Assembly: GCA_021828805.1 (NCBI GenBank)
Contig: JAJZCZ010000016.1
Span: 1-32,392, forward strand
DNA length: 32,392 nt
DNA from: Nitrospirota bacterium
GTDB taxonomy: Bacteria; Nitrospirota; Leptospirillia; Leptospirillales; Leptospirillaceae
Direction of reading: 5' to 3'
Shown one piece after another: positions 16,029 through 23,999 of this stretch. The notes beneath the pieces are model-generated. The model was not told where the DNA came from. It worked only from the letters and a program-made list of their open reading frames with translations, and did no database searches. The position numbers and the translations under genes are program-made. Within the stretch, counting starts at the first letter, position 1; each line of letters begins with the position of its first letter.

Positions 16029-17242
16029 CAGCGGGCGTCGGTGGGGGCGTGGGCTGTCGTGCTTTGTGAATCGAGGGAACGGAGAGCCCCACCCGGCAGA
16101 ATACGATAGCGATATCCTCGCCACAGGATGGAGCGGCCGAAGCTCATGAAGTAGGCATAGAGGGAAAGGATTTCCCGGGAAAACCATAACAGGGCATCCC
16201 GGTGAGAGAGAGGCTGTTCCACGATCTCCCGAAGCAGGTAGGAAGAAAGTGCCAGGTGGAGCACATAGAATCCCACAGCCCCAAAGGCAATTGCCGGTTT
16301 TTCACCAACCACTCCCAGGACCACGGCCAGAAGACAAAAAACGAAGGGTCTCGAAAAGAGAGAAAGCGAATAGCCCACCGGCCGGAGAGAGGAGTAGGTC
16401 CGGGCCCATCGAACCTCGTGGGCGACCACGCCAGAAAGGGACTGGTCGTGGATCCGGGCATCAACCATCAGGGAAGAAAGGACGATGCGGTAGCCCTTTT
16501 CATGGATGAGGCGACCCAAATGGTAGTCGTCGGCCAGATAGTCCTTCATGGCATCGAATCCTCCGATAGCCCGGAGAGCCTCAGAAGAAAAGAGCATGGT
16601 CGGACCATAAAGATAGTTCAGCGGCAGCATGGCATAGGCCACAAGGCCCTGGGGAATCGTTTCACTGTTTAGCATAAGGGCCGCCAGTCGGGACGAAAAA
16701 CCGCCCTCGGGAACTCCCCGCTGCATGCAGGTGACCGCACCGACTTTGGGATCGGCCAGCATGGGCTTCATGATTTCCCGGAGATATGAGGGAGGAACCC
16801 GGATGTCGCTGTCGTTGATCAGGATGTAGGGAGAGGAGGAGAGAAGATCCCGGGCCACCGCTGCAACCTTGTTCATCTTGCGGTTCTGCCCGGTTCGTTC
16901 GGAGACAACCACGAGCTCCACCTTGTCCGGAAACTCTGCGGCCAGGTCCCGGATCAGGGTGGTGGCAGGGTCCGAAGGAGCGTCGACCGTGAAGATGATC
17001 CGAAAGGAAGGATAGTCCTGCTGGATAAAGGAGAGGTAATTGTCCCGGGCCCCGAGGTCGAGTCCCCGGACCGGCTTGATCATCAGGACAGGAGGAAGGG
17101 AGCCATCGGGCATCCATGTGTCCCGGCGGCTGCGGAGAAGGTGGTCCGCACCGAGGAGAGCCCCTGCGTCAAAGACAACCCCGAGCAATCCCCCCAAAAG
17201 GCCAAGCCCTCCGGCTGCCTCAAAGATCTCTCCGGACATCAT
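16028..17242 (-). CDS. hpnI: Hopanoid biosynthesis glycosyltransferase HpnI (GT family 21/2-like)
   Basis: PPVLMIKPVRGLDLGARDNYLSFIQQDYPSFRIIFTVD, YILINDSDIRVPPSYL, AIGGFDAMKDYLADDYHLGRLIHEKGYRIVLS, EVRWARTYSSLRPVGY; directly downstream of hpnJ. Confidence 0.88.
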   Translation of the reverse strand: MMSGEIFEAAGGLGLLGGLLGVVFDAGALLGADHLLRSRRDTWMPDGSLPPVLMIKPVRGLDLGARDNYLSFIQQDYPSFRIIFTVDAPSDPATTLIRDLAAEFPDKVELVVVSERTGQNRKMNKVAAVARDLLSSSPYILINDSDIRVPPSYLREIMKPMLADPKVGAVTCMQRGVPEGGFSSRLAALMLNSETIPQGLVAYAMLPLNYLYGPTMLFSSEALRAIGGFDAMKDYLADDYHLGRLIHEKGYRIVLSSLMVDARIHDQSLSGVVAHEVRWARTYSSLRPVGYSLSLFSRPFVFCLLAVVLGVVGEKPAIAFGAVGFYVLHLALSSYLLREIVEQPLSHRDALLWFSREILSLYAYFMSFGRSILWRGYRYRILPGGALRSLDSQSTTAHAPTDAR

Positions 17243-17267
17243 CTGAGGTGAGAACGACTGCTCGTGG

Positions 17268-18719
17268 TCACGGAGCCTGATGGGCCTTTTCGGCATCCCG
17301 CCGCTTGGCCATGAAGCGGAAAAACTCCCGCGCCTCCCGGGCAATCTTCTTGATCTCCGCGAGGTTGAACAGGGCCCGACGGAAAACCTTCAGGATATAC
17401 CGGGGACGGAAGTAATACTTCTTGTAGAACTTGGGAACAGCCATGAAGATCTCATGAGAGCTGATCTTGGGATAGGCAATATTGACGGTCTGGAAGCCAT
17501 CATCACTGACCATTTCCGTATCCACAAGATAGCCGTTCTCCCGGGCATACTCGTAGAAGTGGGTTCCGGGGTAGGGAGAGGCCAGCGAAACCTGGAGTGT
17601 CTCGATATTGAGGCGACTGGCGAAGGAGATCGTCTCGTCGATCGTCTCTGATGTTTCTCCAGGAAGACCGACAATGAAGGTGCCATGGATCGTCATGCCG
17701 AGCTGGTGGGCATCTCGTGTGAACTTCTCCGCCTGGTCGACGCGAATTCCCTTTTTGACGTTGTTGAGGATCGTCTGGTTGCCAGACTCATAACCGACCA
17801 CCATGACGCGGCACCCGGAGTCCCGCATGACCTTGAGGGTCTCATAGTCCACATTGGCCTTGGAGTTGCATCCCCAGGAAAGCCCGAAGGACTTGAGCCC
17901 CCTGGCAAGCTCGTGGGTCCGGTCCCGGTACTCGGTGAGGGTGTCATCATCGAAAAAGAGCTCCTTGATCTGGGGGAAGGTCTTTTTGATATAGGCGACC
18001 TCTTCCAGCACATTTTTCACGGAGCGGACACGATAAACATTTCCGGAAAAGGTTTGCGGCCAGAGACAGAAGGTGCATTTACTGCCGCAGCCCCGCCCGG
18101 TATAGATTGAAATATAGGGGAAGCGCATCCAGGGAATCTCGTAGTCCGAGATTTTCAGATCCCGGGCATAAACCTTCGACGCGAAAGGAAGCACATCGAG
18201 ATTTTCGATGACCGGCCGATCAGGGTTTCCAATAATCTGCCCATCCCGGCGGAAATGGATTCCGGCGACATCTTCGAGCCTGGCCCCCCGGGCAATCTCG
18301 GGAATGGCATAGTCGAACTCTTCGCGGACGACAAAGTCGATCACAGGATCGGCCTTCATTGTGAGCTCAGGCAGGACTGAGGGGTGTGGTCCGACAAACC
18401 CCACCAGCATGTCGGGGTTGCGGGCTTTAAGCCCCTGGGCTGTCATAATGTCGTTTTTAAGGGAAGGAGTGCTGGTATAGAGAACGACCATGTCAAAAGA
18501 GTTCGCCAGCGAAAGAGTCTCGTCACGCCCCATATTCTGGGCCGGCGCATCCACCACAAGGGAGTTGTCGAGCATCCCGGCGGGATAGGTCAGCCAGGTC
18601 GGGTACCAGAAGGAACGGACCTCCCGGGTGGCCTGATAACGCGCCCCTGCCCCGCCGTCGAAGTCATCAAAGGAGGGGGGGTTGAGAAAAAGCGTACGAA
18701 GCGGAGAGTGGTTCGCCAT
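17268..18719 (-). CDS. hpnJ: Hopanoid biosynthesis B12-binding radical SAM protein HpnJ
   Basis: Start ATG 18719 (MANHSPLRTLFLNPPSFDDFDGGAGARYQATREVRSFWYPTWL); B12-binding-like region; YTGRGCGSKCTFCLWPQTFSGNVYRVRS radical-SAM motif. Confidence 0.92.
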   Translation of the reverse strand: MANHSPLRTLFLNPPSFDDFDGGAGARYQATREVRSFWYPTWLTYPAGMLDNSLVVDAPAQNMGRDETLSLANSFDMVVLYTSTPSLKNDIMTAQGLKARNPDMLVGFVGPHPSVLPELTMKADPVIDFVVREEFDYAIPEIARGARLEDVAGIHFRRDGQIIGNPDRPVIENLDVLPFASKVYARDLKISDYEIPWMRFPYISIYTGRGCGSKCTFCLWPQTFSGNVYRVRSVKNVLEEVAYIKKTFPQIKELFFDDDTLTEYRDRTHELARGLKSFGLSWGCNSKANVDYETLKVMRDSGCRVMVVGYESGNQTILNNVKKGIRVDQAEKFTRDAHQLGMTIHGTFIVGLPGETSETIDETISFASRLNIETLQVSLASPYPGTHFYEYARENGYLVDTEMVSDDGFQTVNIAYPKISSHEIFMAVPKFYKKYYFRPRYILKVFRRALFNLAEIKKIAREAREFFRFMAKRRDAEKAHQAP

Positions 18720-18854
18720 GGAGAGATATCCTCGATATATCCCCGGAATCCACGCCGGTTCCGGCGCAAAATTCGCGAGAAAAGTGAAAGTCGTCACATG
18801 CAGTCATACCCACCGGCGCCCCGAGTCTTGATGAGAGTGGCCACCAGTGGACCC

Positions 18855-18874
18855 TCACTCCTCAAAAGGAGTGA
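18855..18874 (-). other. Intercistronic stem-loop between ispH and hpnJ
   Basis: Perfect TCACTCCT-CAAA-AGGAGTGA, 8-bp stem with tetraloop; no U-tract on either strand. Confidence 0.4.
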
Positions 18875-18900
18875 AGGAGCGGGAACAGATCCCGGAAAGC

Positions 18901-19809
18901 TCAGTGAACTTCGATGAACTCCTCTTCCGAGGACTCGTTGCGGACCACTGTGGCCTCATTCCCCATCTCCCGAGAGATCTCCATGAGACGGGTGATCACC
19001 CCTTCAATCAGATAGTCGGGGGTGGAGGCACCGGCAGTCACACCCACGCGTTCGCGTCCGTGAAACCACTCCGCCCGGACATCGGAGGCATTGTCAACAA
19101 GATACGAGGCAGGACACAGTCCTCCCGCCACCTCCTGGAGCCTACGGGAATTGGCCGAACTCATGGAGCCCACGGTGATCATGACATCCATGTTGCCGGC
19201 AATGGCCAGGGCAGAGGTCTGACGCTTTTCAGTCGCGTCACAGATTGTATTGTGAACCTCAAGCTGGGGGTAACGCTCGACCAGAAGAGCGAGGATCTCA
19301 TCGAAGTACTTGATCGACTGGGTGGTCTGGGAGACAAGAGCCACCGGACCATTCGTCATCGGAAGGGAGGAGATCTCCTCCTTGCGGTGGAAGATGTGGA
19401 TATGATCTTCGGCATGGCCCTGAACGCCCATCACTTCGTCGTGGCTCTTCTCTCCAAGGAGAAGAATGGTGTAGTTCTTGTCCGCCAACGCCTTCACAAT
19501 ACGGTGAATTTTGGAGACCAGGGGACAGGTCGTATCGACCACATCGAGCTGACGGCTTTTCGCATCGGCGATGACACTCGGGGCAACCCCGTGGGCGCTG
19601 ATGATCAATGTTCCCTCGTTCACTTCGGCAACATCGTCGACCGAGTGCACCCCACGATTGGCCAGATCATTAACCACGTGAGTGTTGTGCACGATCTCAT
19701 GCAGGACAAAGATAGGACCGGTCGCCTCTTCGGCTGTTTTGTGGGCCATCTTGATCGCCCGTTTGACGCCGACACACACTCCCGCGTATTCCGTCAAGAA
19801 AATTTCCAT
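18901..19809 (-). CDS. ispH: 4-hydroxy-3-methylbut-2-enyl diphosphate reductase
   Basis: GVCVGVKRAIKMA, FVLHEIVHNTHVV, VDTTCPLVSKIHR, TICDATEKRQ, TAGASTPDYLIEGVI. Confidence 0.96.
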   Translation of the reverse strand: MEIFLTEYAGVCVGVKRAIKMAHKTAEEATGPIFVLHEIVHNTHVVNDLANRGVHSVDDVAEVNEGTLIISAHGVAPSVIADAKSRQLDVVDTTCPLVSKIHRIVKALADKNYTILLLGEKSHDEVMGVQGHAEDHIHIFHRKEEISSLPMTNGPVALVSQTTQSIKYFDEILALLVERYPQLEVHNTICDATEKRQTSALAIAGNMDVMITVGSMSSANSRRLQEVAGGLCPASYLVDNASDVRAEWFHGRERVGVTAGASTPDYLIEGVITRLMEISREMGNEATVVRNESSEEEFIEVH

Positions 19810-19893
19810 CAGGGAACTCCTTTTATCGATTATATAGAAGCACTTCGTCGATGTTCATAGATCCCAAAGATCGGGATCAGGCTTGCAAGACTG

Positions 19894-20955
19894 CTACTGC
19901 GCTTGCACAAGTCTCTCCGACAGGTTCCGGGAGAGGCGATCGGCCAGGCGGGACTCGAGATAGCCTGAGGAGACATAATACCTCACTGCTTCGCGAAAAG
20001 CCTCCTCCACGGGAGTGGGAACCAGGCCAAGCTCCCGAATCGCACGGCTCCCATCATAATACATCAATTTCTTGGCCATGCGCACCCCTTCGAGGGGCAC
20101 AAGAGGTTCCCGGCCTGTCAGCCGTGAAACGCCCTCGGAGGCCCAGGCCAGCGGAAGGATCATCTCACGGGGAAGGGTGACCCGGGGGGCCGGGATTCCT
20201 GTGATGGCCTCCAGGTGAAGAAATAAATCCAGAAGAGTCATATTTTGCCCTCCCAGGATATACTTCTGCCCTGCCACCCCTTTCTGTGCCGCCAAAAGAT
20301 GACCTCTGGCGACATCTCTCACCGGAACCACATTGAGCCCGGTGTGAATGGCCGCCTTCATCCGTCCTTTCAGGTAGTCAAGAACAATCCGTCCGGTGGG
20401 GGTGGGCTTGATGTCCTTCCCCCCAATCGGAGCCGACGGGTTCACCACCACGAGAGAAAGCCGGGGGGCATAAGAGAGTGCCACCTGCTCGGCCTCGTAC
20501 TTGGAAAGCTTGTATTCTCCCACGAGAGAGGAGCGATCCACCTTCATGGTTTCATCGATCGGCCGGCCATCATCCCGGGTTCCCAGGGCGGCTACGCTGC
20601 TGCAATAGACAACGCGGGAGACCCCAGAGCGCAGTGCCGCGTCGAGGATATTCCGGGTCCCCGTCACATTGGAGTGAAGGATCTCTCCCCTCCGTGGAGT
20701 CCAGAGACGATAATCGGCGGCCACATGGTAAAGAGTGTGCACCCCTTCCATGGCACGGTCGAGCGATCTCGGGTCGAGAAGATCCCCTTCAACCCACGAG
20801 ACACGCGGTCCCCGCGGAGGAAGATTGGCCGTATTGGAAGAAGGGCGATGAAGACAGCGTACGGGAATCCCCTCGGAAACGAGAAGATCAGCAACCCAGG
20901 CACCGACAAACCCGCTGGCCCCGGTCACAAGAGAAAGAGAAGATGACGAATCCAT
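19894..20955 (-). CDS. hpnA: Hopanoid-associated sugar epimerase HpnA (extended SDR)
   Basis: Start ATG 20955. SLVTGASGFVGAWVADLL, YHVAADYRLWTPRRGEILHSNVTGTRNILDAAL, VYCSSVAALG, YKLSKYEAEQVAL. Confidence 0.9.
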   Translation of the reverse strand: MDSSSSLSLVTGASGFVGAWVADLLVSEGIPVRCLHRPSSNTANLPPRGPRVSWVEGDLLDPRSLDRAMEGVHTLYHVAADYRLWTPRRGEILHSNVTGTRNILDAALRSGVSRVVYCSSVAALGTRDDGRPIDETMKVDRSSLVGEYKLSKYEAEQVALSYAPRLSLVVVNPSAPIGGKDIKPTPTGRIVLDYLKGRMKAAIHTGLNVVPVRDVARGHLLAAQKGVAGQKYILGGQNMTLLDLFLHLEAITGIPAPRVTLPREMILPLAWASEGVSRLTGREPLVPLEGVRMAKKLMYYDGSRAIRELGLVPTPVEEAFREAVRYYVSSGYLESRLADRLSRNLSERLVQAQ

Positions 20956-21136
20956 GCCCTCATGATAGCACGGGAGTCGAATCTCGTAAAGTCCGACACC
21001 CCTTGCCAAAACGAAGGGCACAAGCCGGATGCTTCCTTGCATCAGGTGCAGTTGACAGCTCCCGGAGCTCATGGCAGGATGGCCTGAAGATCCGGCCTCC
21101 AGAGAAACCTAATGAGGATATCCAGCCATCGAACCG

Positions 21137-21892
21137 ATAAAACAGTTTCTCTCACGGCCCCAGACACCCCGCCGTCAACAATCCCCAACCACATGGCACC
21201 CTTTCCGCCATGCGGGGCCGTCACTCTCCCTTTTTCTCTGCCTTTTTCTGCTGACCTCCTGTCGAACCACCCCGCTACCGGTTAATGATCAGGCCGTCCT
21301 CGACCGGGTCCACATCACCCTTCCCGACACCTACCCGAACGGGAAAAAGGGGGAGAGTGTTCCCCGGCACCCATGGATCGAAGCCGCCCTTCTCTCTATG
21401 GGCTTTCGGTGGAATGATCCACGATTCGTAGCGGGCCGGCATCTGGCAAAGGACCATGAGATTGCCTGGTTTGACCGGGAAGGAGAGCTCCATATTACAC
21501 GCTATACGGGAGTCTTCCGGGAGAAGGGCTACCAGATTCGGCGCTATATCCCTTCCGAATCCGGGGATCTTGAGCACAGAGGAACCCTCATCAGCCCCTA
21601 TCTTTTGCGTTGCCTTTACGCCCGCCCAGACGCTGCCGTCCGCTATCACCACAACCTTTCCAGCGTCTCTCTCGTCATTGAAACCCTAGCCGGAGGAGGC
21701 GTCGACACATTGCTCCTCCCCATCACCCTTCCGCTCTGTCTCTTCTCCGACAGGCTTGCTCCTGTCTTTTCTGAAACCCTCCCCGAAGAAGACCGCTCCA
21801 CGGTTCAGGAAGCCCTTCGCCAAGCCGAGCGTCTGCGTCAAAAGGGAAACCCGATCCCCACAAAGGTCACCGCTCCCGCCTCTGTCGAGTAG
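21137..21892 (+). CDS. Putative lipoprotein of unknown function, opposite strand to surrounding cluster; start codon unresolved
   Basis: Listed ORF starts at internal ATG 21398, but the frame is open back to 21116 and encodes HPFRHAGPSLSLFLCLFLLTSC, a lipoprotein signal peptide with lipobox LTSC. No ATG/GTG/TTG occurs in frame upstream of 21398; 21137 (ATA) is only a placeholder boundary. Confidence 0.5.
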   Translation: MKQFLSRPQTPRRQQSPTTWHPFRHAGPSLSLFLCLFLLTSCRTTPLPVNDQAVLDRVHITLPDTYPNGKKGESVPRHPWIEAALLSMGFRWNDPRFVAGRHLAKDHEIAWFDREGELHITRYTGVFREKGYQIRRYIPSESGDLEHRGTLISPYLLRCLYARPDAAVRYHHNLSSVSLVIETLAGGGVDTLLLPITLPLCLFSDRLAPVFSETLPEEDRSTVQEALRQAERLRQKGNPIPTKVTAPASVE

Positions 21893-23217
21893 CCAATGTC
21901 GAGCCGGCCAACAACGTCAGGCTTGACCAGGGCACGAAGGCCTATTCCGGGGTTGACAGCATAATAGCCAAGATTCGTCATCTGAGCCGCGTCGCGAAAG
22001 ACCTCTCCCACCCCCAGAAAAGGCGCCACCTGAAACTCTGACTGAACATTAAAAAGGTTCATGTCAAACGCGGCAATCCGCTCCTCAATATCAAACAGGG
22101 AGGCATCGTAGTCGTAAAAGCGACCGGTCCCGAAGCCTTCAAGAGTGAAGGCTCCTCCGAGCATGCTCATGGCATAGAAAGGAATGTTCGGACCGTTCAT
22201 AAGATTGATCATGGCACGGATCGCCAGAACATCCTGGCCCTGATCTCCATGAGGAATCCAGGTCTTGTACTCAACATCGAACCGGTCGAAGACACTGTTC
22301 TGGCCGGGGGTCATATTGTTGTCGAGTTCAGCAAAGGCCCGGGCATAGGTTCCTGAATCGGGGATCAGATGATTGTCCCGGGTATCATAGGTGACGTCGG
22401 CCCGATGGGTCAGAATCTGGGCACCTGTCGCAAATCCGGGAGCATCGGGAAACAGGAGACCGGTATACGCCATCCCCGGAACTTGCCCAGGTGATCCTCC
22501 ATAGGAACGGTAACGCTCCATGATCCATGCACGGATCTTCATGTCATCGAAATTCATCCCAAAGGTCCCGTGAGCCGATGTAGTGGACAGGGTATAGTTC
22601 GACTGGTCTGAAAAACTTGATGTCGGACCGATCCCGTAGAACCGTGCAGTGGGATTTTTGAAGCTCTTCACCCGGGCATCGATAATGAATTTCCCCTGGT
22701 CGAGGGAAAGATCCCGATAGTGAAATTCATAAAAGTTCATGATTGAGTTGGACTGGATCCCGATCACATGCCAGCGCTTGAGGTTGCCCTTGTAGTAACG
22801 GTAGTAGCGAAATCCTGTTTCAAGGCCCATATAAGAGTTGTACATGATCGACGGCGCGAAGATCGAGGTAATCCGCCCGGAGGGCTTGGCGTAGAGAATC
22901 GGAACAATCGTGCCGTAGGTAAGACCAGAGTTATAGGACTCTCCAATGGCTGGAACGGGAACAACCACCGTATTGTCAAAGGGAGTGCTATAGCTAAATG
23001 GAGGCGGCGCCCCGATCGGAAGCTGAGGAAAGGTCAGTCCCTGGGGCCCCAGACTGGTCTGGACCGGAGCGACAGGGAGCATTGGAATAGAAACAGCCAG
23101 GGAGCGGCAGGGTGCTGTAAAAAGGACGAAAAAAGAGCCAAGAAACACTATTGCCAAAAAGATAATACGATTTCCCCAGCCCGTCACCTTTTTCATACGG
23201 CAAAAACAAAGTGTCAC
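21838..23217 (-). CDS. Outer-membrane beta-barrel protein, Omp85/bacterial surface antigen-like, without apparent POTRA domains
   Basis: Signal-like N-terminus (KKVTGWGNRIIFLAIVFLGSFFVLFTAPCRSLA), aromatic/alternating strands (ETGFRYYRYYKGNLKRWHVIGIQSN, ADVTYDTRDNHLIPDSGTYARAFAELD), C-terminal ...VTFVGIGFPF with terminal Phe. Start may be 23217 or 23196. Confidence 0.78.
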   Translation of the reverse strand: MTLCFCRMKKVTGWGNRIIFLAIVFLGSFFVLFTAPCRSLAVSIPMLPVAPVQTSLGPQGLTFPQLPIGAPPPFSYSTPFDNTVVVPVPAIGESYNSGLTYGTIVPILYAKPSGRITSIFAPSIMYNSYMGLETGFRYYRYYKGNLKRWHVIGIQSNSIMNFYEFHYRDLSLDQGKFIIDARVKSFKNPTARFYGIGPTSSFSDQSNYTLSTTSAHGTFGMNFDDMKIRAWIMERYRSYGGSPGQVPGMAYTGLLFPDAPGFATGAQILTHRADVTYDTRDNHLIPDSGTYARAFAELDNNMTPGQNSVFDRFDVEYKTWIPHGDQGQDVLAIRAMINLMNGPNIPFYAMSMLGGAFTLEGFGTGRFYDYDASLFDIEERIAAFDMNLFNVQSEFQVAPFLGVGEVFRDAAQMTNLGYYAVNPGIGLRALVKPDVVGRLDIGYSTEAGAVTFVGIGFPF

Positions 23218-23999
23218 CGTCTTCCCTCCCGAAGCGCGGCGGATACCTGACTCCCCATGCGAGTCAGAGTCTTTCGTCCCAGATCGATGCTGGGCCAGAG
23301 AGGCACCAGTTGAAACAGGAGGGCAGGACGGGAGAGAAGGGCTCCCATGATTCCCCGATACGAGACGGAGCCACTTGCATCGACAAAAGAGAGGATCTCC
23401 GGGGGCAAGGTCTCCCGGGCGCCATCGGAGATGACCCGGACGACGGCCGCAGGAATCCCGGCACGGGAAGCGAGGGTGAGCCAGAGGCCACTTTCCATGT
23501 CAACGGCAACAGCGCCCGTTTCCCTTGCCATACGACCTTTTTCCTCAGGAGAGCCGATCAGGGTCGTGGCCGAAAGAATACGTCCGGAATGAACCCTCGT
23601 TCCCGGTGAGGTGAAGCGTGAGCGATCCCATGGAAACGTTCTCGTTGGAAGCACGCACTCTCCGGCGGCGGTAACGACCTCATCGGCCACGACAATCGAT
23701 CCGGGGGCAAGCTCTGTCGAAAGAGCCCCGGCAAGCCCCGTAAAAAGAACAAAGGAAAAGCGTCCGGAGATCAGCAGGTCAAAAAGGGGGCCCTCACCAG
23801 AGGATCCGGGACCGACCCAGACAACCTCCCCAAGGCTATCCCTCCCCTCCCTCATGTCACGCATGGCAGGAGAAGATGGCGGCTCTCCTCTAGGTCGGAG
23901 AGCCATTCCCCCGTCAGTTCCCCGAAAGAAAGCCCGGGCCTCGTCGGCCAGCGCCGTCACCACGAGAAGAGGGCCGATGCCGTTTCCCTGGTCAGACAC
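23214..23999 (-). CDS. hpnG: Hopanoid-associated nucleoside phosphorylase HpnG
   Basis: LLVVTALADEARAFF, FTGLAGALSTELAPGSIVVADEVV, AVDMESGLWLTLASRAGIPAAVVRVISDGA; overlaps the shc stop codon. Confidence 0.85.
   Translation of the reverse strand: MSDQGNGIGPLLVVTALADEARAFFRGTDGGMALRPRGEPPSSPAMRDMREGRDSLGEVVWVGPGSSGEGPLFDLLISGRFSFVLFTGLAGALSTELAPGSIVVADEVVTAAGECVLPTRTFPWDRSRFTSPGTRVHSGRILSATTLIGSPEEKGRMARETGAVAVDMESGLWLTLASRAGIPAAVVRVISDGARETLPPEILSFVDASGSVSYRGIMGALLSRPALLFQLVPLWPSIDLGRKTLTRMGSQVSAALREGRR

Noticed and set aside
18847-19860. 337-aa plus-strand ORF
   Set aside because: Antisense to ispH, whose conserved Cys motifs are unambiguous.
20478-21140. 220-aa plus-strand ORF over hpnA start
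   Set aside because: Overlaps hpnA on the other strand; Pro/Arg/Ser-rich shadow translation.
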